The translations under genes and the position numbers were made by a program. The notes under the pieces are model-generated. The model did not search any database, was not told the DNA's origin, and worked only from the letters and a program-made list of their open reading frames with translations. Source: Heracleum sosnowskyi (Eukaryota; Streptophyta; Magnoliopsida; Apiales; Apiaceae). Taken from it: DNA of 64,000 nucleotides. The stretch spans positions 2,971,001-3,035,000 of the forward strand of contig JAUIZM010000012.1 in the NCBI GenBank assembly GCA_030848705.1, in the 5' to 3' direction. Of the stretch, positions 10,725-22,922 are shown piece after piece; within the stretch, counting starts at the first letter, position 1, and each line of letters opens with the position of its first letter.

Positions 10725-13700
10725 TTACGCTAATAACAAGTAAGCCTCGTGATACTTCTCTGCTTCGAGATCTTCAGCATTGTCCATTGTACGGTCCACC
10801 TCCACAGCCTTGTCCACCTCCGCATCCTTGTGCACCTCCATTGCTTTCTCTGACAAAACCTCCTCCTATATATTTAACATATATAACTAAAATTAAGAAG
10901 TAGATAAATAAGAAATAAGAAGTTAAGAGCAGTCTTAGATCAAGAACTTGAATAAATAAACAAAGCCTCAAACTCACCTTAAATTACTCAACTTAAATTT
11001 AGAACCTTTTAAAAGATAACAATAATACATTTATCACCGTATAATAATAAACTGAATCCATTTTGAAACCATTTATTAATTATAGTGGATGTGTGTTGTT
11101 AAATAAAGAAATTTTCGAGACGAGTGATTAAATGAAATTTCTGATATCCTAATATAATTTTCATGTCTAATGTAAAAGAATATTTTAGTGATATATAAAA
11201 GATTTTGTTTAATCCCTCACAGATTAACAAAAAAACCTACATGATTACATGTTAAACCAACCAAGCTGAAAGTATGCATCACTAGGTATGAAATTTGTGT
11301 ATATCTTATTCCCTCTGAATATTTTTCGTAATAACCGCAATTATTGGGGAGGAAAAAAATCAAACCAAGACAAAACAAGCTAAAAAGTATACGGGTAATG
11401 CATCTAGATATTTTCTATAGACACGCTTCCTTTGAGTAATTCAGATTTCAGTGTATAAAGGACAGTTGGACAAAGCATGTATTAAAAATCTAAAAGTACA
11501 GGATAGTAAGATACACAAATAATAATACCACAATAACACTCACATAAAAATGAGCAATATGGAATCTAATCAAATCATTAACTGATTGCAATTAAAAAAA
11601 ATAATACCATTTAAATAAATAAAAGAATCATACCTCTACAATAACCTTATCATTGTCCTTCAAAATCAGAGGAAGCAAACCACCGGCTGTCCGTATATAA
11701 TGTGACTGCAATGATTGTTGATTCGGTTCTAGAAATGCAGCAGTGGCCAAGTTACGGAGCTCCTGATCCAAAACAGACTTCTTCACCTCACGCATAGGCA
11801 AAGAATGGACCATCTGCCTCACCTCATCCACAATGGTCGACATCATTCGATAAAACTGGTCAGGAAGAGCAAAAGAAGCATGAAAGTAGTCCAGTTTTGG
11901 TTAGCTAATCCACCGTGCTGCTTCCTGCGCTCCGATAAGCTCTCTCACCGTGTCTTGGGGATGAAGGATGATCCTCCCCTTCTTCGGGGGTCTAGCATGC
12001 ATTGTCGCAATGACGTCCTTCTTTCGATTAATCTCCATTTGGGTACGAGGGGAAGGTGGCTGATCAGTTGGCGACAAGTCAACTGTAGAATCATCTTGAG
12101 AAGACCGTGCATTTTTCATTTTCTCCTGCAACAAAGCGGAAACTTAAAATTATATCTATAAAGTGGTTCTGTCTTACTTTTTTGAACAAATGTAGAACAC
12201 ACCTGTAAATATTTCACAGCGGGATCATTAGGGTCATACACCCTGGTCAAGAATTCTTCATCGGTGATAGGCATGTCTCCTTTTTCCTCTCTTTCTTCAT
12301 CTATTTCCTATAAGATGTTAAAAAAAACACCAAATCAGACCTTAAGCATTACTCAATTTGATTGAACCAAAACATGCCAGTACCACTATACAATTTCTCA
12401 AGTCACAATAAAAAAGATGAAACACAGAATTCTCTACAATTGACTGCAATGAGATGATCAATCATTTCATAATACCCTTAATCATGAGTTGCATACTAGT
12501 TGCGCTTGTAACACCGAGCACTACATGCATTTTATCTCTTGCAAGTTTCTTGCAGGGAGAAAAGTTTATTTTTTCTAAATAAATTTATATAGAGCAATAG
12601 CACTAAACAACTTCTCAAATCACAATAAACAAAAAGACAGATTCAGACGCTAGCCTATGAGAACTTTCTGAGCCAACTTATAACAAGCATAAATTACTAG
12701 CTTAGCCATTTGGAAAAACTTAAGAACAAGCATACGTGTTCGTTGAAATTAATTCAACCACAACATATATTATGAGCATAAGACAACTAAATGCATATAT
12801 TCAGAAACTTTGTAACGTCCATAACATAGCATATCATACATTTCTAAATCTAGAACTAAATAAAAAAAAAGTAAGATTAGTATAGAGAATCTACCTCACG
12901 TCTCTGCTCATATGGTATGGCCCATGTGCGGGAGGTAAATTCCAACTTCAATCGAGCCTTTTGGCCAAGTTTCGACCTCAATGCAAACTGCGGTGTTCCC
13001 CAATGATCGCAGATAGCATTCCATGTGCGTTGAGAGAAGTAATGAGGGTTCAGAAGCTTAATATCGATATCACGATATCCACAATCCAGCAGGTTATTCA
13101 CTTTATTCTCTAATCGTTATTTCTCCTTATTAAGATAAGACCTAAAGTTTCTCTTCAAATGGCCTCTCACAACTCTATCTCCATTTTCTGGTAGATAATT
13201 CTTGGGATATTCATAATAATCCTGCAAACCAGATTGCATATAGTATTAAGATAAAATAGAACACAAGTAACATATGAAACTGAAAAAATAAAAAAAACAC
13301 AAGTATTTAATTACTTTAAAACTGTTAATGCAAGTGTTATAAAATTCTTCACGCTTTGCTCCCTTTGTTTTGAGTGTATTTTCATCCCATTTCATCCGAA
13401 CAATGTGGGCCACAGTTTTCTTGGGTTTAGCAGCTGTCAAACTGTATCAACATAATGAAAAAAAAACAAATTTAAAAATTGAAAAAGACAAACGACAATT
13501 AAAATATTGGTTAGAACACATGTACTTGTACATACACATAACATAATGCGTAAAAGTCATTAAGTCAATCAAGCTTAGAGACTAGTAAAACTCAAGTATT
13601 TCATTTAATAGACATAAAACAGAACAAGCTATCAAAATTATAATCAGGGTGTTTCCGTGCTCATACTAATTGGATGTATGTCACCATATGTGAGCAGAAT

Positions 13701-14211
13701 TCTAAATTCTTATATTATAGCAAAATTCACTTCATTTTTAGAGTAGAAATAAAGCTGATTATAACCGTGTTAAAACGCAAAAAAAGGTAAAATGATTAAG
13801 TTATAATATTAGTTTCAGTAATATAGGCACACTTATTCTTAAGAGTAATCCCTGGTAAAATGATTAAGTTATGAATTTAATTCAGACCAAATATACAAAA
13901 CTGAACAAAATAATCTATATTACTAACTTCATATCAAACAGGCCTTATTTAACATACCCTTTTCCGTTCTTTATAAAACGTACTGTTGGCTTGGCATCCG
14001 GAGGTGGTTTATTCGGGTAATCCCCTTCAGAACAGCTACGTCGTTTTCTCTCAAATACAACTTCTCGGTTACTTTCTCCCACCTCCCAAGACCCTTTCAC
14101 ATAGCTTTCTTCATCACTACCCTTGTGCGCTTCACCACCCCCTCCACTGGCCTTCTTGCTTCCCTGATCCTTACCCTTGCTTTTCTTGCGCTTCGGACCA
14201 GCCCATGGTAC
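10725..14211 (-). pseudogene. Second CACTA gene, Ptta/En/Spm transposase-like, six exons recognised
   Basis: Six minus-strand exons join in consistent phase with GT-AG borders: 14211-13958, 13441-13315, 13221-12895, 12307-12203, 12125-11634 and 10865-10725 (TAA). Exon 1 is basic (GPKRKKSKGKDQGSKK). Exon 3 carries the W..IC..W...RSKLGQ..R.K..F...WA...EQRRE pattern of the plant Ptta/En/Spm transposase family (PF03004). Exon 5 holds coiled-coil-like and PPKKGRIILHP segments. The acidic last exon ends AYLLLA. In-frame stops are TAA at 13117-13119 and TAA at 11901-11903. The first coding exon was not found between 14212 and 15760. Two nonsense codons with splice sites intact indicate modest decay. 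Confidence 0.7.
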
Positions 14212-16022
14212 CTATAGAAGTCAAAGACACCAACCAAGTCTCAACATAAGACTCAATAAAATAAAACAAAAAAAATTATGATCAATATGCAATATGCTAG
14301 CGTGGAGAAGTTCTGAAATTAAGTTCAAATTTATACCCTAAGCCCATCCAAACATCTAAACTTGAATCATGGTTTACATTGTATTTGATTTTACTGTAAA
14401 GTGACACAACACTAGAAATAAAACAAAAATGAATACTTCAGTGTAGGTGCTTACACTACGAGTACAAACTTTGATGAAAAGGTACAAAACGACACAAATT
14501 TTTTATTCTTCATTTTTTTTTGTCTAAAACATTCAAAAATTTACCTACATTAAGTTATTTCTTTAGCAATATAGAGTGATTCTAAGACTAAAAAGCATGA
14601 ACTCATGTTGAATTTTTGATGCCTAGCTAGCGAAACTAAATAAAACTGTATTATTGAACTAAATATTCCATCAGTTTCTCTGGTGATTATTATTCATATG
14701 TTCTGTTGGTTTAAACGTCTGGTTTATACCTAATAATAATATTGAAGTCTTTGGTGCCAATTCAGTACCCAAAATGAATGTTACTACAGTTGGACACATT
14801 ACCAAATAATATCATGCATTTATATCAGTATCTTATGGCATTACTAGAGTAATGTGTACTTTTAAGTTTTTGTAGACGCAAAATCGTTACTCTGTACCAT
14901 ATTCACAATCTAAAAATGTATTAATGATGCTAACAGATGACCTAATTTAAGATAATACAGTAGAAATCAAAGAATAGCACTGATACTCTAAACGAAGATA
15001 ATTTTTCCAACTAACCAGTGTAAACAGTTTAATGCATTTGTGCACATTGAGCCATAGGTACTGCACATGAGCACGGATGTATTTACATTTTCTGCTGAAA
15101 ATATTACCTCTAAAATTTCCTAGCATTTAAAAATTTCTAAACAAATAATTCAGTTTTGGAGTCTTAATTATGGAGTTTTTTTTTATCATTTTATGAATGT
15201 GAATATTTAGATTTTAAGCAGTGTGTGTTGATCTCTGTTTCTTTTTTCTAGTGTTGACACGACTTTATAAACTTTCTCTGTCTTGATACAAATCAATTTT
15301 TTAGTTTAAACGAATAAGATAACAGTTGGTACATAATACATATACACACACTACTGCACAATAATACACACATACACGTTGAATCTATAACTAACAACTT
15401 CACAGTCTAGATTGGTCGTGGCCAAGCTAAACCCCAAAAATTACATAAACCCCAAAAATTAGGGTTTTTAATTTAACGATTTAAACAACTACTACACCTT
15501 AAACAACTACTACACCAAAATATACATACTTTGAGTCACCAAAATTGGAGTTTTCATGGAGAGAATGGAGAGAGAGGGAGGGAAAGAGAGAGAAAGAAAG
15601 AGAGAGAGAGAGAGAGATTTAGAAACAAACCCGGTAACAAATCATCGGTTTGAGCTTCTTATTTGTGTCTTCGTGGTAACTAATCATCAGCGGCAATTGT
15701 AATGAAACCCTAATTTCCAGAGGGAAATGGAGAAAGGAAGTGCAATGGAAATGAAAAAATGGAGGATATTTTTTATATATTAAAAAGTTATTCGATCGTT
15801 AATAGTCGAATTTAGCTGAGACAAATGTATTTGACTGATTTTGGTAGAATATAAGGAACCATAATTTTTTAAGCAGCAACTATTGCATAAAACTTCATGT
15901 CTTGCACAACAACACAATTTCACAATTTATCTAATTTATAAATATATGACCAACTTCAAATTTAAATAGTTAATAAATTTAAGGAATAAAGTTTTGATAC
16001 AAATTTGATTAAAAATAATAAA
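14212..16022. other. CACTA internal non-coding region between its two genes
   Basis: Contains no supported exon. Read on the minus strand, 15.75-15.4 kb looks like a promoter and leader: a CT-rich tract at 15558-15617 (GA-repeat on the plus strand) and a possible short first exon with ATG at 15557-15555. That exon does not end in the phase needed by the next recognised exon, so it is not annotated. The rest is AT-rich intron-like sequence. Confidence 0.45.
15558..15617. repeat. GA/CT-rich low-complexity tract
   Basis: Imperfect GAGAGA run of about 60 bp. On the minus strand it is a CT-rich tract of the kind common in plant 5' leaders. Confidence 0.8.
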
Positions 16023-17935
16023 TTACACTAAATCATCATTATCACTTAATTCATCATTTTCATTTTCGTTCTCATCTTTGTCTTCATCTTCGTCTTCGTT
16101 TTGTTTGTCTTTTTGGCTTTCTTCTTGTTCATCGCCGTAGTCTACCGAATTATCATTTTCAAACATTCTCAAGTCAACAAAAAAATTTGAGGGATCACGA
16201 ATAGTAATTGTTTCAACGTGTGATGATGAAGCATTTGACACTTCATTTTGTAAGGCATCATCGTTGATTTTAATCTTTTCTTTGTTTGACACACTTTCGT
16301 CAACTTGTCGACTCTTTGTTGTTAGAACCGTGTACCATGATGATTTCGCATTTGAAATATTTGGTGCATAGTACACATGATGGGCTTGGCTAGCCAACAC
16401 AAAAACGTCTTCGGCATTTAGCTTTGATTTCACATCAACGGTAGTAATTCGGTGTCTATCGACTTTGATATGTGTTGTATGATCAAACCAATGACATTTG
16501 AAGATGATGAATTGATGCCCATTGTGATAGAAGAGTTTTAAAACTTCTTCTACTCTTCCATAATAGTTTCCAAAACTTTCTTTGTAAGAAGTCCCTACAT
16601 TTACAAATGTATAAAATTTAAAAACATATAATAAAGAATAAATACAACCTAAATATTTCTAATAAATAAAATTTCTCACCAATGACAACTATGCCGGAAT
16701 TTGGTGAAGTGAGTTCATTCGCATTTACACAACTAAATTTGTAACCATTGCACTTGCATGCTTTATAAGACTCCACTTTAAAAACCGGACCTCTTATTAG
16801 GTCTATAAATTCCTTCTTGAGCTCTTCATCATCTTGTACCTAAACAAGATATGTGAAAAACATAATACATAAATGTGTGAATAAAAGTACTTTCCAACTT
16901 TCGGCGAATTTATAAGAACATAGTATGTCACGAGTCCATGTTCATCACCACCCAAGATTCGATCTCCACTCCGTAGACTAGGATGTGTCAGATACGTGTA
17001 AACCTCTAACATATTGACATCATAAAATTTTTGAGGTGCCTCATTTCGACGTAACCGATTATGCACTATTCCGGATTTGGAATCAAAAAACAACAAGCAA
17101 AAGTGTACACATTCCTCCTCCATGTACCGTTGTGCCATTGAACCCTCCGCTCGAGCTTTGTTTCCAACTTTCAATTTCAATTTGTGCAAGTATCTTTCAA
17201 CAAAATACATCCAAAGCCAATTAGCCGGGCCACCCAACTTACACTCAGTAGCTAAATGTATAGGCAAATGCTTCATCAGATTAAACCACCCAATGAAGAC
17301 AGTTTCAAGCTTGGACATTATCTTCACTATATCTTTCTCCATTTTTTGCAAATCTGTGTATTTCAGATTCGACGAGCATAAATCTTGAAAGAAGTTGCAC
17401 AACTCAATAATAGGATCAACTACATGCTTTGGAAGTAAGTCATGACAAACAATAGGCAACAGTTTTTGCATGAAAACGTGACAGTCATGAGATTTCATCC
17501 TGCGAATGCAATTTTTCGACCAATTCACACACATAGATATATTTGAGGCATACCCATCTGGAAGTTTCAATGCGACAATCCAGTTGAACAACTTATGAAT
17601 TTGCTCCCGCGAAAGCACGTATGGTGCATGTGATTACGTGCCATCAGCTCGAATCCACAATTCACGGTGTACACGTAATTCTTCACAATCCTTTCTCGCT
17701 TTTGTGTTATCTTTGGACTTCTTTCCATCATCAAGAATTGTGAAAAAAATGTTGTCAAAAACATTTTTCTCAATGTGCATAATGATGAAGGCTGAGTGTC
17801 TCCCAATATGGAAGCTCAAAAAATGGAGAACTGTGAGTCCAATTATGTGTCACGCCATAATCTTTCGGTTTTCTCTTCAATGACTTTCCAGGATGGGGAA
17901 ACTGTATCTGCTCACACATAGTCTTTGCAAGGCAT
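16023..17935 (-). pseudogene. TNP2-like CACTA transposase, C-terminal part (TNP2 end, DUF4218, DUF4216)
   Basis: Minus strand. About 17.93-17.77 kb encodes the end of the TNP2 domain (FPHPGKSLKRKPKDYG, THNWTHSSPFFELPYW). After a frameshift it resumes at MHIEKNVFDN. An in-frame TAA follows at 17634-17636, then the DUF4218 region (KLPDGYASNIS, KSHDCHVFMQ, HLPIHLATECKLGGP, NKARAEGSMAQRY). Exons 16839-16680 and 16594-16023 give DUF4216 (NYYGRVEEVL, FKCHWFDHTTHIKVD, VFVLASQAHHVYY) and an acidic tail ending DDLV. The exon junction near 16.85-16.92 kb does not join cleanly in phase. The N-terminal catalytic half is absent. In intact elements TNP2 is the catalytic transposase. Confidence 0.8.
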
Positions 17936-17939
17936 CCTG

Positions 17940-18774
17940 AATGTCGAATTTATTGTGAAAAATATAAAAAAATTGCTATATTTTTTAAGAAATTAATATT
18001 GAAATTAATTAAATTTTTGCATATGCTTTTAAATTATTAAAATCTTTACATCCGCACGGTTAGATTACTTAAATTAATTTTTTATAAATTAAAAACTCCA
18101 ACCCTAAGTGATACCCAAACCCTAAACCATATATATTTATCCCACTTTATTGTTGATGTAACGACTTATAAAGAATTTTTTTATTTAGCAAATAATATTT
18201 TCTAAAAAAATTTATAATGAATATGACACGTCTTCTCGGTACTCTCATAATTGTTTTGTATTTTTTCAAACTAACTACATACTTATTTATTTTTCTTGAA
18301 ATTATTTAATAAGTAAAAATACAAATTTCTCGTATCATTTAATATTGTTTTGTACAAACTAAATTTGTACATATGATAACCGACATTCTTGTATTTATTG
18401 ATATTTTGTCATGATATTTATTCACATTTAAATATTTAATAACGTTTTTTTTAAAATTGCAAAAAAAAACCTTCGACGGAATTCTGTCACTTTTATAAAT
18501 GTGACTGAAAACTATCGAATATAGTTTTGAATAGTGTGAAAAAAAATTCGGCGGCAATATTCGCCCAAACACTAAAAGTTAAATTCGACAGAATTTGGTC
18601 GACTTTTGAAATCTGGAATTAATATTTTGGCGGGATTGTTCTCACATTTTTTTGGTGGGTTCGGATTTCGACAGCACAAAAAATTCTGTCGAATTTAGTA
18701 CTGAATTTAGTCCTAAGTTTCAGTGATTTCTGTTGAATTTGTTCTGTCGAAATTAGCCTTACTTTCTTGTAGTG
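17940..18774. repeat. CACTA right-end subterminal region
   Basis: Contains a CCCTAAACC-bearing block (18.05-18.15 kb) shared with the 4-kb CACTA at 26.3 and 27.8 kb, then GTCGAATTT-type subterminal repeats and the terminal CTTGTAGTG. The shared blocks show that the two CACTA elements belong to one family. Confidence 0.75.
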
Positions 18775-18777
18775 TTA

Positions 18778-19340
18778 ACTTTGGCCAATGGCAAATGCTG
18801 TTTTTCAATCAACTAAAACAAAATGCCATCTGTGTGCATTTATATCAATTTCATCAATAAAAATATCTTATATTATCATATCATTATAATTAATTACCAC
18901 GTCATTTTATAATTAATTTTGATACCGAGTTTGATACCTATAATATCACTCATATTATATATGCATGTAAAAATTTAAAGCCGCCTACATTATTGACTTG
19001 CATGCATGAGAATCTTCATAGCTTTAGAGTTTTGACATATTCTTTTGGATAATGTATGTTTTTTCATACCCTAATTTGTTTAGGTGAAACGAAGAGATAT
19101 GATAAAGGAGATTTAGGTTTGGCCCAAAGTGAGACTCGAGGGATCGAAATTGTAAAACACAATCTTAGCTTCTGGTCAGGCAAATCCTAGTTTTTGTTTA
19201 TTTTTTTAGCTTGGGATTACTACATGTAGTATGAATAATATGCATGTTTCACTACATCAAAAATGGCCAAAACCTACCACGAAAATGGTATTTTGGACAT
19301 CAAAACATTTAATATATGATCTAACCTTTTCACAACATCT

Positions 19341-19381
<41 letters not shown>

Positions 19382-19668
19382 GATATTTAATCTCGACTAT
19401 ATTTTATGATACTAGTTCTAGTTCCACCACAACTTCCATCCATTCTACAAAAGATATTTGCAAAAGAGAAAAACCACGCGAGTATCACAATAATTTAAAA
19501 GCCCAAATCAAACCCTACAACAATTGAAATTTTTTCACGGGTAGCCATCCTGTATTGATCTTTGTCTCGGGACCTTACATTTTTAGAACACCAAGTTTTT
19601 AGCATTATTTTAGAAAATTACGTGACTACTGCATAAAATATTTTAATAGGATAATGACTAAAATGTAC
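18778..19668. other. Intergenic DNA with GRP upstream module, copy 1
   Basis: No gene. At 19079-19200 lies GAGACTCGAGGGATCGAAAT followed by TTGTAAAACACAATCTTAGC, recurring near 29.1 kb and, more diverged, at 32.1 and 63.45 kb. CACGGGTAGCCATCCT at about 19.54 kb recurs near 30.0, 32.8, 34.2 and 63.9 kb. An (AT)n run lies at about 19347-19374. The CACTACATCAAAAATGGCC near 19251 resembles a CACTA-type end but has no partner. Confidence 0.6.
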
Positions 19669-19677
19669 TTAAATTCT

Positions 19678-19778
19678 GAGCTAGTTCCTGTTGTGCCCAT
19701 GTTAGGGGTTCAATTTCTCAAAATACCCACCTTTTAGTACAACTTTCCAATATACCCAACATTTGCATTATTTTTTTC
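19678..19778 (+). repeat. MULE left terminal inverted repeat
   Basis: Begins GAGCTAGTTCCTGTTGTGCC and pairs with 21437-21536 in inverse orientation, with about six mismatches by eye. Confidence 0.88.
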
Positions 19779-20381
19779 TCCAATCATTCCTCTTTTCTCA
19801 ACATCAACTTGTTTTAACTTTTTCTTAATGCTACTATTTTGCCTACTCCGCCAATTTTTTTGCATTTTATTTATAATGTTACATAATTAATAAGATTTTA
19901 TAATATGTTATTTTAATTTTAAAATGTACTTGATTTATTTAAATAGTAGATGAATAAATACAAAATTTAATTGAGTTGTGAATTAGTAATTAATAATTAA
20001 TGATTTTAATAGTATAGTTATTAAAATTATTAAGGAATTAAATATATTTTATTATATAAATAAAAAAGTGTTGAACAATTTGCAGTGTCTTGTCAAGTCT
20101 AACTTTTCAGTTGCTTTTGCATTGTTATTTTCACTGACTTGTTAACTCATACTTTTCTGTGAATTGCCAATTCTAACTTTTTTCTCACTTGTCAAGTCCA
20201 ACTTTTTTATACATCATTAGTTTAAATAATAAAGTACAGTGTAAAATAATTCTATAAATGCCTTCACCGAGATTGTAGAATCAAACAAGCTCATTAGGTT
20301 GGTTGAATGTTAAAGTTTTAGTAGTTATGAATTTTATGTATTTTATTTTTAATCACTAACAATTGTTTTCTTTTACAACAG

Positions 20382-21083
20382 ATGGATAATACTTCTCTCC
20401 TCAAGCAACAACGAACATGATTGAGAGTTTTAACGGGCTCTTACGTTCTGCTCGATTCCTGCCGGTCACAGCAATGGTGGAGTACATATATTATTGATAT
20501 GTGAAGTTAGTTGCACAAAGACGAACTCAGACTTTATGTGACCTTGAAAATGGTCAAATATACTGCAGCAAATCAAGAGAGTTATTTGAAACTGTTGAGC
20601 AAAAAGCATCGGCGCACAAGGTTATTCCGTACAATGAACAAAGAGGAGTTTTTGAAGTCATTACGACACAATATAGAACCAAGAATGGATCATGGAAAGG
20701 CGGGTAACATGCACAATGTTGATTTGTGCAGAGGTTTCTGCTCTTGTGAAAAATGGAGCCGGTATCATTTTCCATGTTCACATATTGTGCTACATTGATG
20801 CATACCATAATCTCTCAACACTTTGTGAAATGTGGAAATATGAGTTTAATCCGATGTCAAATCAAGCATATTGGACGTTTCCATTAGCAAATAATCGGGA
20901 GATGTACGGTAATCTTATTGTTGATGAAGGACAAAAGAGGAAGAAAAAGAAGGGTGGGAAAAAAAGGTCAAAGTTCGCGTATTCGAACTGAAATGGACAA
21001 TCCTCGAAGAGTGATAATTTGTGAACGATGCGGACAAGAGGGGTATACAAGACGTAGTTCGCGATGCCCTCAATATGGTCTAT
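20382..21083 (+). pseudogene. MuDR-type transposase C-terminal fragment with SWIM zinc finger
   Basis: After an acceptor-like ACAG at 20380 the reading is MIESFNGLLRSARFLPVTAM, typical of the C-terminal region of MULE transposases. An in-frame TGA at 20495-20497 precedes YVKLVAQRRTQTLCDLENGQ. The frame shifts near 20700 into CRGFCSCEKWSRYHFPCSH, a SWIM finger (CxC..CxH), and again near 20800 into a WKYEFNPMSNQAYWTFPL stretch and a lysine-rich tail. A weak zinc-knuckle-like CERCGQEGYTRR is near 21.03 kb. At least three disruptions and no catalytic DDE core: a relic. Confidence 0.85.
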
Positions 21084-21436
21084 AATATTTGATGTGTAAT
21101 GATGAATGTTAATTTAATGTTTATGTAATATATTTCATTTTAATATTTATGTAATGTATTTTATTTCAATATTTATGTACTGTAATTTAATTTGAAATAT
21201 CATTTTAAAGCCAATTTAATTATAATAGTACATATTTTAATTACTAAATTTGCATATAAAAATTAACGAGATTAGTAAATTATGTAATTTCAATTTGCAT
21301 GTAAATTGTGTGTACAAATATTTCTATTAAGTCAATATTTTATATGTTTAAAATATTTAGCTATAATGACTCGGTTAATCAAAAATAAACTAAAACAAAA
21401 AATGTTAAAGAGGAGTGTGGAGCATGGCTGATGTGG

Positions 21437-21536
21437 AGGAGAGAAGTGTAAATGTTGGATATATTGGGAAGTTGTACTAAAAGGTGGGTATTTTGAGAAA
21501 TTGAACCCCAAACATGGGCACAACAGGAAACAGCTC
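21437..21536 (-). repeat. MULE right terminal inverted repeat
   Basis: Inverse partner of 19678-19778. The last bases are AACAGCTC, followed by the TTAAATTCT duplicate. Confidence 0.88.
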
Positions 21537-21545
21537 TTAAATTCT

Positions 21546-22214
21546 TTCTCGCCGGATACCTTTAAATCAACATGCATTCAACAAAGAGTTGAGATGAATG
21601 TCGGAGGAGAAGCCGTGTGTATGTGTGTAAATATGTATGCACCAACATTCCGTATGTATGGAGCCTGATTTCTGTAATAAATTCCCGTTTTATCATAAAT
21701 AAATATTTAGTAAATAAAACATTTCGTCGTCTTCCCCGTTGGAATTATAAGAGAGGTTGAAGTGTTGAAGACATTCAATGGACTGGCATGCTCAATTACG
21801 GATAGTTGAATCAGTCTCTTCCTTCACTGCCTTGTAATTGTAGTTTACATATATAAATCAAAATTAATCTATTTGAGACATAAATAGTAAAAAATATATA
21901 ACTCAAGTCCGTGTCTTGTAAATTGTAACTTAAGTTCCAAAATTAGATTCGTATATAATAAAGCCCGATAGGCCGAGATGCCCATCCCTACCTGCTATCA
22001 GAAAATTTTAAAATTAAAAAGATGGTATCGTACGAGATAAAACGAAGATCTGTGATCAAGATTTGCATGCGGGCTAAGTCCATTATTAAGATTAACTCGA
22101 CAAGCTTTTTACGTAGAAAAGTCAACGTGTATATACCTAAAAACATAGTAATTGTAAACAAAAATAATCGGAAATTTGTCAAATTTCAACTACGCACAGT
22201 TACTTTTCCTAGTC
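21546..22214. other. GRP-A upstream region
   Basis: No gene. Holds an AATGGACTGGCATG..ATTACGGA element near 21.78 kb with counterparts upstream of GRP-B (30.42 kb) and near 28.77 and 35.2 kb. About 22.17-22.21 kb (CAACTAC..CAGTTACTTTTCC) is conserved with the GRP-B promoter. Confidence 0.55.
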
Positions 22215-22223
22215 TATAAATAG
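22215..22223 (+). promoter_or_regulatory. TATA box of GRP-A
   Basis: TATAAATAG, 96 bp before the ATG, in a block (CAGTTACTTTTCC..CTATAAATAG) nearly identical to GRP-B. Confidence 0.85.
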
Positions 22224-22310
22224 GAACTGAAACACACCATTTCTTCTCATCATTCAGCTCTTGCATTTTGTTGAGATATAAAGATTGAATACAAATTCGA
22301 AAACAATATT

Positions 22311-22876
22311 ATGGGTTCCAAAATTTTCCTACTACTTGGTCTGTCCATTGCTTTTACTCTTCTCATTAGCTCAGAAGTCGCAGCTAGAGACTTGGCTGAA
22401 ACTACTACCAAGAGTAAGCCATATTACTATGTCTATATATGTCTTTCACTACAAGAAAACACGGCTAAAAAAGATCGACCTAACATTTAACAAGTTTTTC
22501 GTGTCTTTAACTATATAAGAATCACAAATACATGCTATGTCTTTATATGTCCTAATAATGTTTATGAATATTAATTGCAGCTGAGGGAGCTAGTTTAGAC
22601 GGTGGTTACCATGGAGGCGGTGGCGGTGGCCACTACAACGGAGGAGGCTACCACAACGGAGGAGGAGGTTACCACAACGGAGGTGGTGGCTACCACAACG
22701 GAGGTGGCTACCACAACGGAGGTGGTGGCTACCACAACGGAGGAGGCTACCACAACGGAGGAGGTCATTACAATGGAGGAGGACACCACGGAGGTGGATG
22801 CTACCACTACTGTCATGGTATGTGTTGTTCTGCAGCTGAAGAGGCAGCACTTAAGGCCACTGAAGTTAAGCCATAG
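22311..22876 (+). CDS. GRP-A: secreted glycine-rich protein, two exons (132 aa)
   Basis: Join 22311-22413 and 22581-22876. The GTAAGC donor and TTGCAG acceptor keep phase. Residues 1 to about 25 form a hydrophobic signal peptide (MGSKIFLLLGLSIAFTLLIS..SEVAA). The central region is repeats of GGGYHNGG and GGGHYN. The C-terminus CYHYCHGMCCSAAEEAALKA is conserved in all three paralogs. Such GRPs are exported to the cell wall or apoplast, and some with Cys-rich tails bind wall-associated kinases. The molecular role here is not shown. A stop replaces the penultimate Gln codon, so it ends at KP rather than KPQN. It resembles GRP-B in promoter and exon 1 but GRP-C in exon 2 and 3' flank. Confidence 0.92.
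22447..22505. mobile_element. Degenerate micro-CACTA in the GRP-A intron
   Basis: Starts CACTACAAGAAAACACGGCT and aligns with the 61-bp element in the GRP-B intron. Its right inverted end has decayed (TTTTTCGTGTCTTT). Same intron position as in GRP-B. Confidence 0.75.
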
Positions 22877-22922
22877 AACTAGAGAACTGCATGCGTTACT
22901 TGTATACTACTTGTATTTGCTG

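Larger units (their letters stand above)
9971..18774 (-). mobile_element. CACTA (En/Spm) transposon, 8.8 kb, two decayed genes
   Basis: The right end is CTTGTAGTG (complement CACTACAAGAAAGTAAGG). The left end is a mutated copy, CATTACAATAAATTCGG. The direct 3-bp duplication TTA (9968-9970 and 18775-18777) matches the CACTA target-site length. Subterminal arrays built on AAATTCGAC and GTCGAATTT fill about 9980-10390 and 18460-18760. Inside, both genes read on the minus strand: a TNP2-like gene (17.9 to 16.0 kb), then a Ptta/En/Spm-type gene (14.2 to 10.7 kb). Both contain stops, and the N-terminal TNP2 core is missing, so this copy is inactive. Confidence 0.88.
19678..21536 (+). mobile_element. 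Mutator-like element (MULE), 1.86 kb, internally deleted
   Basis: Perfect 9-bp direct duplication TTAAATTCT flanks it (19669-19677 and 21537-21545), the length expected for MULEs. Terminal inverted repeats of about 100 bp match closely, sharing TTCCTGTTGTGCCCATGTT and CTCAAAATACCCACCTTTTA. The interior keeps only the C-terminal part of a MuDR-type transposase, so this is a deletion derivative. Confidence 0.93.

Noticed and set aside
10774..10977. Minus-strand glycine/cysteine-rich frame ending GGGPYNGQC
   Set aside because: The phase from the preceding exon (ending at 11634) selects the other frame of this exon, which ends AYLLLA.
19251..19290. CACTACATCAAAAATGG as a further CACTA element
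   Set aside because: No partner terminus or target duplication found.
22595..22850. Open frames on both strands through the glycine-rich repeats of GRP-A (and likewise at 30977-31219 and 58787-59137)
   Set aside because: They are frame shadows of the GGN-repeat coding exon. The spliced GRP frame has the signal peptide and conserved C-terminus.
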